Shown: piece by piece, positions 8,651-17,480 of the stretch
How the letters are laid out: each line of letters begins with the position of its first letter
How positions within the stretch are numbered: the first letter of the stretch is position 1
Assembly: GCF_902769175.1 (NCBI RefSeq)
Contig: NZ_CACXNW010000003.1
Location: 62,001 to 126,000, forward strand
Direction of reading: 5' to 3'
DNA: 64,000 nt
Source of the DNA: an uncultured Methanobrevibacter sp.
Lineage (GTDB): Archaea; Methanobacteriota; Methanobacteria; Methanobacteriales; Methanobacteriaceae
Position numbers and translations under genes: made by a program
Notes under the pieces: generated by a model
What the model saw: the letters and a program-made list of their open reading frames with translations, nothing else
What the model was told of the DNA's origin: nothing
The model's database searches: none

Positions 8651-11600
8651 TTACAGTTTGGTCGATATAATGCGATCAATTGCACAATCAGTAGTTAACC
8701 TTACATCTACGGTCCTATCATCAAAATACATCTTTCCAAATATACCTTTAAAGCTTATATAACTCACTTCCAGATTAAAGGATTGGCCTTTAGCCAATTT
8801 AACCACTTCCTTGTTATTTGGATCTAATAGATAATCTTTAATTTCATTTAAATCTTCTTTGCTTAAACGAAAACGTAGATTGTTGGTAAATGTTACTTCA
8901 CGTTCTATTTTAGCAGAATTTGCAGATATTTCTTCTGTTTGTTCTGATTTTATGTTTATATTCTCATTTCCTGGTTTGATTATATTTTGATCATTTTTAT
9001 CAACACCATTATTAATAGTTCCCTTAATAGAAGCTTCATCATCATCACCCTTATTACTAGTTCCCTTAATAGAAGCTTCATCATCATCAATTAAAAGGTT
9101 TCTTTTTTCCTCCATTTCAATTTCTTGATCTCTTGAAATAACAGATTTATCATTCCCCTTATTAACCAATGGCCATAGGAATCCACATATTCCTCCAGCC
9201 CAAGCACAAATCACACCAACTGCAGCATAACTGGCAACAATATCAAAACGATTACTATGGTCCCTAGCAGAGCCTCCAATAACAGCATCATCAATAAAAC
9301 CGAAACCTACGCCGATACCGAAACCAAATGCACTAACTGCTACAACATCAATAGCAGCACTAGCAACAGCACCTAAACCAATCAAAGGAATTGCAGCACC
9401 AGCAATAAGATAACCGCATCCAAAAGACAAAATACCGGCAGACCATATTAAAGCAGTACGAATAAGAACCTTCTCTAATTCGGAATACTTTTCATAATCG
9501 TTTACCAAACTACAACCGGAACAATTAAAAAGACCACAATCATCAGTCTCAAAATTCGCAACAGAAACATCACCAGCACCATTAAAAGCCAAATTAACGC
9601 CAGCAAAACTACCATTATAATTATAAATCAAACCATATTCCCCATAGGAATCATTAAAGAAAGTAGAATTGCACATAACTAATGAACCGCCTTCATTATA
9701 AACAAGACAACCGCTATTGCTATTGCCTTCAAAAAGACAATTGGCAAAACTGCAAAGGCCCTTATTCACAACAAGATACTTGGCAAGATTGTCAGTGAAA
9801 TTACAGCCAACAAAACTACAGGAACTTGAAACATTAAAAGCAATGTGATTATAATTACTAAACAGCAAATCAGCAAAAGTGACAGAACCTTTATCAATAT
9901 TTATGGCATTGCCAAAATTGAAATTCACCTTATGCCCGTTTCCAAGAATAAGCAAATCACCATCATAAGCTAATTTAACCAAATCTACATCACAGTCACA
10001 GCTTATGTTCAAAATCAATTTGGAAGGCTCGAAATCTCTAATATCCTCAAGAAGAGTAGGTAAATAATCATTTTTACTTATCAATGCTTCATAAGCTTCA
10101 CAAGACATGCAACTGCTATTATCGCCATCAAAACCAATCCTATAAAAGAATGATCCATTACATAAATCAATGGAAGACTTCAAATCAGAACAAGCCTCAA
10201 CAATAGCCCTGCTAACCTTACCTAAAAACTTGCCATCACAATTAATGAAATTACAAGATTCAAACCTTACAAAACCATTGCTTACATCTAAAGCACCACC
10301 ATTGCCACTGAAACTGCAATTGATGAAATAATTGGAAGCTCCAACACCATACAACACTCCACCAAAACACTTATTATCCAACAAAGAACAATCATTCAAA
10401 ACTAAAGTGCCGTAATTATGGAAAACACCATTGAAATTAGATAAGCTAAGGCCATTCAAGGTTAAAGAACCACCATAACCAATAAATGCAAAATGGTCAT
10501 CAATATTAGTGTGGGCAAGCTTAATCTCAGCACCATTACCATTAATAACAATAGGAACAACACCTACATCCAAAGCATACCTCTCAATCCTATCCGGAAT
10601 ACCGTAATGAGGAACATCAACAGTAGGATGATAAAACTCATCCCTCCAATCCAAAGGTCTAATACAACCATCAGCACAGAGCCAATCACTCTCAATCTCA
10701 TAAACGCCAGGCTGCAAATTAACAACAACTCTCGGACAATTAGGAACCAAGGAATTTAGCAAATAAAGAACACTTTTAAGCTGACCAACATCACTGCAAT
10801 TAAAAACAACCTCACTTCCATTAGATTGGCTAGAGACACTAGACCCACTAGAAACACTAGACACATTAAACTCACTAGAGACACTGCATAAGCAAGCAGT
10901 TGGATCAAAATAGCAATCCCTAAAAATATCACTAAGGTCATCTCTATGATAAATGACAGTCATACTATACTCACAAGCCTTAATAAACCTGGTTCCAGAC
11001 CCTTTAAAGTCACAATCATGAAACATGTTTACAGACTTTGGACCAGCATATAAAATGCCACCCCAAAACTCCCACCATTTACTGAAATCCTTCTCATATG
11101 ATTCCATGGTGGCATGATTTTCCCGGAACACACAATGATCAAAACATGCAGTACCATAATTTGCAATAACACCACCAGAAACAGAAGTAGCCTCATACAC
11201 ATCATTAGGAGTGTCATGATCCTGAGGGTCATTATCAAAGAAATATGAGCCAATGCAATAAACAGTACCCTTGTTCACAACACAATGACGGAAATTCTGC
11301 AAAGTAACATTAACCAAAGAAAGACTGCCTGTGCTTCCAACATAGATAAACTGATTCTCAGCACCATTAACTACAGATCCCATATTACCATTAATGCATA
11401 AGCTAACATGATTTAAATGAAGACAGAACTTATGATAATCACTAAAGCCTGCATCAAAAACCGTATAGGGAGCCAAAGTAACATTAACAAACTTCCAATT
11501 AGCTTTTCCAGTCCCCATAAAATCAAAGAGAGTCTTCAAATCACCACTCTTATCCAGCCAAAAGCTAACGTTCTCCTTATCCAAACTCACATTAGACAAA

Positions 11601-13770
11601 TCATCAAAAACCTTACCTTCTCTCAAATAACTTAATGATAGATGAGTATCTTTAAAATTAACATCTGAACTGAATTCAGGCCCAATATTATGCATATGAA
11701 CAACATTAAGAAAATCTACATCAGACCCATAAACGACACTGGAAAACTCTCCATGATTCAACTCAAAAAAACTATTCACACAACGAACACTACCAGACCC
11801 ACTGTACAATGCACCGCCATTAGCTGCAACATTACCTCTAAAGTAAGAGTAAAAAGGCTTTGTAACATCTTGATCAATATTAACATAAATGTTTTTCACT
11901 GCATAAACAGCACCACCGGAAGGCAAATGTAATATACACTCATTATCCTCAAAGCTAGAATTATAGACAAAGGCATTACTACCAGAGTATACAGCACCAC
12001 CATATGCAGCCATACCAAAATGACTGCCATGTGCAGTATTCTTTTCAAACAAGCTGCCCTTGGAAGTGAAAACACCATCACAACAAATCGCCCCGCCTTT
12101 CTTAAAAGCAGAATTAGAAATGAACAAACCATTATTCAAATATAATGAGCCAGCACAACAGATTGCACCACCATCACCATCATCAACACTATTGCTTATG
12201 AAGCGACATGGATAATCATCACTGATATTATTGATGTAAACACTGCCCTTAGCAAATACTGCATCACCACAATCATCAGCATAATTGCTCTCAAAGAAAC
12301 TGCCATCAACATACACATCAGTATTTGCATATATCGCACCGCCATTATAATCACAGAGATTTGAGCTTCCATCCACATGATTTTTTAAGAATCTGCAGCC
12401 CTTTGCTTTCACTGTTCCAGAACTGTAAACAGCTCCTCCTTTTCCACAAGCTACATTGTCATTAAACTCAGCATAATTGATGATAGCATCACCTTCACAG
12501 TAGATTGCACCACCATCATGATCATCAACCTTATTGCTTATGAAACGGCACAATACACTATTATCATTATAGTTTATGTAAAGTTTGCCTCTTGCATAAA
12601 TTGCACCGCCCCAATCATCAGCATAATTGCTCTCAAATTCACAGCCATCAACATACAAGTCAGCATTTGCATATACTGCAGCACCATTAAAATCATATAA
12701 AGATGAGCTTCCATCCACCTGATTTCTCAAGAATCTGCAGCCCTTTGCTTCGATTGTTCCTGAACAGTAAACAGCACCGCCTTTTCCACGAGCCGCATTG
12801 CCAATAAAACCACAATCAGTAAAGTTTAAAGCAGCTTCACAGTAGACTGCACCACCATCATCAATGCATTATTGCCTTCAAAGCTTGTATTTAAAGCACA
12901 TATTCCTCCTTTTGAGAAAATCGCACCACCATTATCATCATCAGCAACATTGCCTTTAAATAAACAATCCTTAAGGGTTAAAACATTATCAGCCTCATTA
13001 TAAATAGCACCACCATAATCATCAGCCCAATTATTAATGAAACTGCAGTTAATCAAAGTGTATTTAGCAGAACCGGTAATATATATTGCACTGCCCTTAT
13101 CAGTGTAATCGTTATGGCCATTGATAATGCAAAGGTTCTTCAATACAATATTCCCGCTGTTGGAATAGAATGCACTGCATCCTCCTTCACCTAAACAATT
13201 CAAGGTATGGCCATGACCATCAATAGTCAAATCCTTATTAAACTGAATCCTAGAACCATAATTCCCATTATAATCAAAAAACAAATGCAATGTAGAACCT
13301 GAAGAAGCCTTATCTATCTCCCCTTGAAGGACATCAAAAGAAAAAGGCTTAGGACTATGAAAGATTACATCAAAATCACCAATCTTAGGACCATGAATAA
13401 CTAATTCTGTCCCATTTACCACCTTTGGACCTTGAATATTTAATTCAGCACTGTTTTCTTCTTCATCCTTTACCACAGCATCATTAGACTGCAAATCCAA
13501 GTTAGCCATACCCATATTTGAGCTTGAGATATTCTCATCAGCACGAACATTCAAAAGCACAACATCAATCTTAGCTTCTTCATTAGCCATAACACCATCA
13601 TCACAACCAATACCAGAATTAAGACCATCATGAATAATGCCAACATCACATGAATCAAAATTTCCATTAGGAATCAACTCTGCATTTGAACCATTATCCG
13701 CAGCACATACACAATTGATTCCTAATAAAAATACAAGAATTAGTATAAAAAAAGAAATTTTAAATTCCAT
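8651..13770 (-). pseudogene. Adhesin 1: large beta-helix surface protein, reading frame broken once
   Basis: The N-terminal part (13770-12826) starts with a signal peptide ('ISFFILILVFLLGINCVCAAD'). The body is parallel-beta-helix repeats of the form N-C-x-F-x-x-N-x-A-x-D-x-G-G-A-I. Near 12850-12870 the frame changes: the first frame ends in 'MMVVQSTVKLL' while the adhesin continues in another frame as 'DGGAVYCEAALNFTDCGF', leading into the 12730-8651 frame. Joined, it would be about 1,700 residues. The C-terminus has a glycine-rich hydrophobic region (about 9480-9170), a 14-residue tandem repeat (DDDEASIKGT) and a soluble tail of about 90 residues. Surface-exposed adhesin-like proteins of this type are typical of Methanobrevibacter. 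It could be phase-off, decayed or affected by a sequence error. Confidence 0.85.
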
Positions 13771-13790
13771 ATATTTTCACTACCACAAAA

Positions 13791-13918
13791 AAATGTTTAA
13801 ATTCTTTAAAGTTCCCATCATACACTACAAAAACTTATTTTAGGGAACTAAAAAAAATGTTTAAATTCTTTAAAGTTCCCATCATACACCCAAAAAACTT
13901 ATTTTAGGGAACTAAAAA
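13791..13918. repeat. Two tandem 64-bp repeats, each with a hairpin, in the adhesin 1 leader
   Basis: Units 13791-13854 and 13855-13918 are nearly identical. Each contains AGTTCCC and GGGAACT (13810-13816 with 13843-13849; 13874-13880 with 13907-13913) separated by 26 bases, so two identical stem-loops would form in RNA. They lie between the predicted TATA box near 14022 and the ATG at 13770, i.e. in a predicted leader of about 225 bases. The rest of 13771-14289 is AT-rich and holds the promoter. A regulatory role is inference. Confidence 0.75.
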
Positions 13919-14018
13919 AATCAATAATAAGCATACATAAATTAATTATTAAATCCAATATGCCATTTTAATTAATCATAATATAATCATTTTCATATAA
14001 ATTAATATATGTAAAAGA

Positions 14019-14060
14019 GAATATATAAACTATTTCGAGTGCAAGTACTTACTTACATCC
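14019..14060 (-). promoter_or_regulatory. Adhesin 1 promoter with shared adhesin motif
   Basis: Read on the minus strand, TTGCACTCGAAATAG is followed directly by TTTATATATTC, a good archaeal TATA box. The 26-base block (14044-14019) aligns without gaps to those in front of adhesin 2 and adhesin 3. Upstream of it a diverged ATGTAAGTAAGTAC matches the ATGTTA-CAAG element of the other two. A common activator or repressor is implied. Confidence 0.65.
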
Positions 14061-14289
14061 TTAAAAGCTAAAAAAAATAACTACACAACCACATTTTCAA
14101 AAAAAATAATAAAAAAACAGTTTATTTTAGCTATAAATCACTTAAATAAAGTTTTATTAAGCCCTAAATATTTTAAAAAAAAATAGTGCAAAAATAAAAT
14201 CAAAAAGCATATTGAAAAAAAAATAAGAAAAAAAGAAATAGCTAAATAGCTATTAAATTTAAAAATAATATTAAACTTTTTTTAAAAGC

Positions 14290-15081
14290 CTACCCAATGT
14301 ATCTAAGGTCATCTTGAGGTTGTTGTGGTGGCTGTTGACCCATAGCTCTTGAAAACATTTCTTGTTCCATTTGTTGAGCTTGGCTAATCATTTCACGAAC
14401 TTCTTCAGCTTTTGCTTCAAGCTCATCAGTGCTAACTTCAAGTTTCACTAAAATAGCTAATTTTTGCAAAATAGCTTCAGCTGCTTCAGCATCAATGAAA
14501 TATCCAGGAGTTTTGCCCATTAAACAAATTCCTTTCATTCCCCTAAGTCTACCTAAACCTAAGAATAAACCAGAAGCACCAACAATACCTCCATCAGAAG
14601 ATCTGAGTTCAATATCTGCCTCTTTAAGGACTTCAATAGATTCCTCATCAGTTGCAGCTGCTAAAACACGACCGTCTGTACCTTCTAATGGTTGACCGGT
14701 AGCAAGACCACCTAAAGTGAATAGCTCTTTAGCTCCTAATGATTCTACAAAATCAAGTACAGTACCGCAAAGCTCGTATTGACCTTCAGGTGCCAAAGCT
14801 TGACAATTGCCTACTAAAAATATGAAATCCCTTTCATCCGCACCAGCAGATTTCAAGTAGTACATTTCATTTTTCATATCTTCTACAACTCCCCCTTCTC
14901 CAACAAGGACTTGTGGAGGGAAGAATGGAGAATAGATCTCTACAAATTTAGTGGCATCCAATTCATCAATTACATGATCAATTGCTAATTTTCCAACATG
15001 ACCAATTCCAGGAAGTGCTTCTATAAATATAGGGTTATTTAAACTAACTTCTTCTAATACTTTAAATTGAGTTGTTCTCAT
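14290..15081 (-). CDS. PAC2 family protein (proteasome assembly chaperone-like)
   Basis: A 263-residue archaeal PAC2 family member. Motifs typical of the family are '[18 protein letters not shown]' near the N-terminus and '[10 protein letters not shown]' in the middle. The C-terminal 45 residues are predicted helical and Gln/Glu-rich ('QQMEQEM...[10 protein letters not shown]'). The archaeal function is unproven, although eukaryotic relatives help assemble proteasomes. It closes the L44e-S27e-aIF2-alpha-Nop10-PAC2 run on the minus strand, a common archaeal order. The ATG follows GGGGATGATC. Confidence 0.88.
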   Translation of the reverse strand: MRTTQFKVLEEVSLNNPIFIEALPGIGHVGKLAIDHVIDELDATKFVEIYSPFFPPQVLVGEGGVVEDMKNEMYYLKSAGADERDFIFLVGNCQALAPEGQYELCGTVLDFVESLGAKELFTLGGLATGQPLEGTDGRVLAAATDEESIEVLKEADIELRSSDGGIVGASGLFLGLGRLRGMKGICLMGKTPGYFIDAEAAEAILQKLAILVKLEVSTDELEAKAEEVREMISQAQQMEQEMFSRAMGQQPPQQPQDDLRYIG

Positions 15082-15223
15082 AAGATCATCCCCTAAGAAC
15101 CTTTAATGATAAGATAATAATAAAAATAGAAAAAATAAAAAATAGAATAAATAGTTTAGACTAAACAAAGGATAAAACAAACATTAATCTAATGTTATTC
15201 CATCATGAATAATCAAAAACCTC

Positions 15224-15394
15224 TTATTCCTTATTAAGCATCTCTTTTTTTAATTGTCTACGATATTTTCCATACTTATCCTCAACGGAAAATTTAGGTG
15301 GGTAAATCACTTTCAATTGCCCCCCACATTTTGGACATTGAGTTTTAAGTGTGTAAATATTACAAACAGGACACTTCTTCATTTTCATTTTCAT
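15224..15394 (-). CDS. nop10: H/ACA ribonucleoprotein subunit Nop10
   Basis: A 56-residue zinc-ribbon protein: 'KKCPVCNIYTL' then 'TQCPKCGG', followed by 'YPPKFSVEDKYGKYRRQLKK', the signature of archaeal Nop10. Nop10 binds Cbf5 in the box H/ACA particle that makes pseudouridines in rRNA. Three in-frame ATGs occur at the start (15394, 15388, 15382). The first has GTGA at suitable spacing and gives 'MKMKMKKC'; the third, 'MKKC', is also plausible. It starts 12 bases after the aIF2-alpha stop, so the two are cotranscribed. Confidence 0.93.
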   Translation of the reverse strand: MKMKMKKCPVCNIYTLKTQCPKCGGQLKVIYPPKFSVEDKYGKYRRQLKKEMLNKE

Positions 15395-15406
15395 CTGATT
15401 CACTAA

Positions 15407-16189
15407 TTAGTTTTCAATTTCACGTAAGAATTCTCCTGTACCATCTGCATCCTCTACAATTGAAATAGCTTTTTCAGCTGCTTCCTTCAATTGCTTTTCA
15501 GCAACCAAATAATCTGTAGAAGTTACAGTTATTCTGTAACGAGGAGCTCCAACACATTGAACTTCAATATTTTCAGCTTCAGCTGCCATAAGTGCCTTTT
15601 TAATAACTTCTACACCATCTGGGTTGTAGTTCTTAATGTCTACATATCCACTGATGTGGACTTCAGGTGATTGAATGTTTTTAACAGCAACTTCAGTTAT
15701 AGCATCAGCCCATTCTTGACTAATTCCCTCTTCAGTAAGAGTTTCTGCTCCTTCTTCAGCAGAACTTTCGAAAGCACCATAGATATCTCCAAAGATATCC
15801 ATAATCTCATATCCCACTTCATCATAAGCAGTGTCTAAGTCTTTATCTAAAGATTTAGCAGCTAATTCTAAGAATTTTTCAGCCTTTTGTTCAATTTTCC
15901 ATTGCTGGATTTTTTTAGTCCTTTGGTCTTCTCTGATTCTTTTTAAAGAAGCGTCTACATGACCTTTTTTAGGATTAACTCTTAAAACACGAGCAACAAT
16001 CTTTTGATTTTCTCTTACATGATCTCGAATATTCTTTACCCAACCAGAAGAAACTTCAGAAATATGAATAAAAGCTTCTTTACCTGCATATTCTTCTAAG
16101 TTAGCAAATGCACCATAGTTAAGAACCTTGTAAACAGTTCCTACAATAAGTTCTCCTTCGTCTGGCCATTCTTGACTTTTTCTTACCAA
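15407..16189 (-). CDS. Translation initiation factor aIF2 subunit alpha
   Basis: A 260-residue aIF2-alpha: an N-terminal S1 RNA-binding domain (about 10-85, '[22 protein letters not shown]' region), a helical middle domain and a C-terminal alpha/beta domain ('[20 protein letters not shown]' region). With the beta and gamma subunits it brings initiator Met-tRNA to the small ribosomal subunit. Translation starts at a TTG (16189), ten bases or so after CGGTG; the sequence from '[14 protein letters not shown]' matches family N-termini. It lies between rps27e and nop10. Confidence 0.95.
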   Translation of the reverse strand: MVRKSQEWPDEGELIVGTVYKVLNYGAFANLEEYAGKEAFIHISEVSSGWVKNIRDHVRENQKIVARVLRVNPKKGHVDASLKRIREDQRTKKIQQWKIEQKAEKFLELAAKSLDKDLDTAYDEVGYEIMDIFGDIYGAFESSAEEGAETLTEEGISQEWADAITEVAVKNIQSPEVHISGYVDIKNYNPDGVEVIKKALMAAEAENIEVQCVGAPRYRITVTSTDYLVAEKQLKEAAEKAISIVEDADGTGEFLREIEN

Positions 16190-16367
16190 TTAAAACACCG
16201 AAATAAAAATAGTTTAGATAAATAATTATTAACTGTGATACAAGCATAAACCTCATATCAAAATATAAATTACTTACCTTTATTCTAAGATCACATAATA
16301 ATTGAAATTTTATAAGATTGCAAAAGCAACCTTTAATAAAATAGAACAATTATTAATAATTTTAAGC

Positions 16368-16547
16368 TTAATCTAAAACTTCATCGATGTGAGCCATGAT
16401 TTTAGCTTTTCCACCACGGGATTTAACGATGGTTTTACCGCAGATTATACATTTTACATCAGAAGCTGCACGATCGAAAATGATTTGCTCGTTATCACAA
16501 TCTAAACATTTAACTCTTAAAAAGTTACCTCTACCATTACTTGCCAT
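16368..16547 (-). CDS. rps27e: 30S ribosomal protein S27e
   Basis: A 59-residue zinc-ribbon ribosomal protein. The four cysteines are in '[10 protein letters not shown]' and 'VKCIICGKT'. AGGTGAT lies seven or so bases before the ATG at 16547, which fixes that start over an ATG three codons upstream. The ribosome binding site overlaps the 3' end of the rpl44e remnant, so the two genes were built as a translationally coupled pair. Confidence 0.95.
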   Translation of the reverse strand: MASNGRGNFLRVKCLDCDNEQIIFDRAASDVKCIICGKTIVKSRGGKAKIMAHIDEVLD

Positions 16548-16556
16548 ACAAATCAC

Positions 16557-16735
16557 CTATTTAGATATCCACTCAGGTTTTCCTACTCTGAAAGATTTTC
16601 TGATGTGGGATTTTCCACATTCTTTACATTTGTATCTTAAATCTAATTTTTTAACCGGCTTGTTACCACCTCTTCGTGCATAGTGTGTTTTTTACAGTGT
16701 GGACAGTACGTTCTTTTTTCTTTAGGCATTTTCAT
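16557..16735 (-). pseudogene. rpl44e: 50S ribosomal protein L44e, internally deleted and out of frame
   Basis: From the ATG at 16735 (after AAGGTGAAGAAT) the frame reads '[21 protein letters not shown]', the start of L44e with its first zinc pair, but stops after 30 residues (16643). A second frame, ending at 16557, reads '[19 protein letters not shown]' and 'SHIRKSF', the L44e C-terminal half with the second zinc pair. About 35 central residues are missing and the halves are out of register. L44e is normally about 92 residues and universal in archaea, so an assembly error or an intact copy elsewhere must be considered. Confidence 0.85.
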
Positions 16736-16935
16736 ATTCTTCACCTTTAATAATTTTCTCTGTTAAAAGACTTTTAGAACTTAATTAACAGATTTTTCAA
16801 ATAATAAGTTAATTACAACAAACCAATTGGAACTGTTTAGGTTTCCATTTAGCATGAGGATGAGTTATAACATACTGATAAGAACATTTTTCAGTTTCCT
16901 ACAAGCATGAGAGTATCTACATTTCCTATAAAAAT

Positions 16936-17027
16936 ATTCATAGTCCTAACTAAGTAGGATAAAAAGTTTTAAAAACCATAAATTCATAGTCCTAGCTAAA
17001 TAGGATAAAAAGTTTTAAAAACTATAA
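16936..17027. repeat. Two tandem 46-bp repeats
   Basis: Units 16936-16981 and 16982-17027 are nearly identical and each carries a small palindrome of the form CCTA-x-CTAA-x-TAGG. They lie upstream of rpl44e in a 745-base interval (16736-17480) that also holds a short coding remnant at about 16822-16905, two inverted-repeat elements and a 66-bp-spaced repeat of ATGCA-Y-TTACATAATAAAAC at about 17356 and 17422, just beyond the adhesin 2 stop. Confidence 0.7.
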
Positions 17028-17163
17028 AAAAAGATTTAGCAAGTGCAAATCTTAGAATCTAATAATTAAAAAAATATTTTAAAATAAGAAAATATCATAT
17101 TATTATAGATACATTAATTATATATGATTATTATCTATATATAAACCTTTTGCAATTAGAGAT

Positions 17164-17255
17164 GAGACTCTTTCAAAAACTTTGTTGATAATGTATTAAA
17201 ATGCAAATTCATATTATGAATAAAAACTAAAATCAACAAAGTTTTTTACAGTCCC
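17164..17255. mobile_element. MITE-like inverted-repeat element, copy 1
   Basis: A 92-bp element whose ends are long imperfect inverted repeats: the left begins GAGACT and runs to AAAACTTTGTTGAT; the right, read inverted, begins GGGACTGTAAAA and reaches the same inner sequence. The flanks share AGAT (17160-17163 and 17256-17259), a possible target-site duplication. It has no coding capacity. A second copy follows within 10 bases. Mobilisation by a related transposase elsewhere is inference. Confidence 0.65.
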
Positions 17256-17262
17256 AGATAAT

Positions 17263-17351
17263 AGGACTCTTTCAAAAACTTTGTTGATAAACTATAAAAT
17301 CTAATTTGGATTTAATCAAAAAAATAAATCAACAAAGTTTTCTAAAGTCTC
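17263..17351. mobile_element. MITE-like inverted-repeat element, copy 2
   Basis: An 89-bp element with the same terminal repeats as the preceding copy (outer AGGACT/GAGACT, inner AAAACTTTGTTGAT) but a different AT-rich centre. The conserved ends and divergent middle suggest either selection on the ends or independent insertions. As RNA the arms would form a strong stem, so it could also affect the end of the adhesin 2 transcript. Confidence 0.65.
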
Positions 17352-17480
17352 AGTAATGCACTTACATAATAAAACCATCATTAGTTAGGTCTTTAGCTCT
17401 TGCTAGAGTATATTTCAAGGAAATGCATTTACATAATAAAACAGTCATCATTCTCTCAGGGATTCCATATGTGTAGTTAA

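Noticed and set aside
9000-9100. Short triplet repeat as a disease-like expansion in adhesin 1
   Set aside because: It is a simple 42-bp, 14-codon tandem duplication in a linker, in frame and unremarkable.
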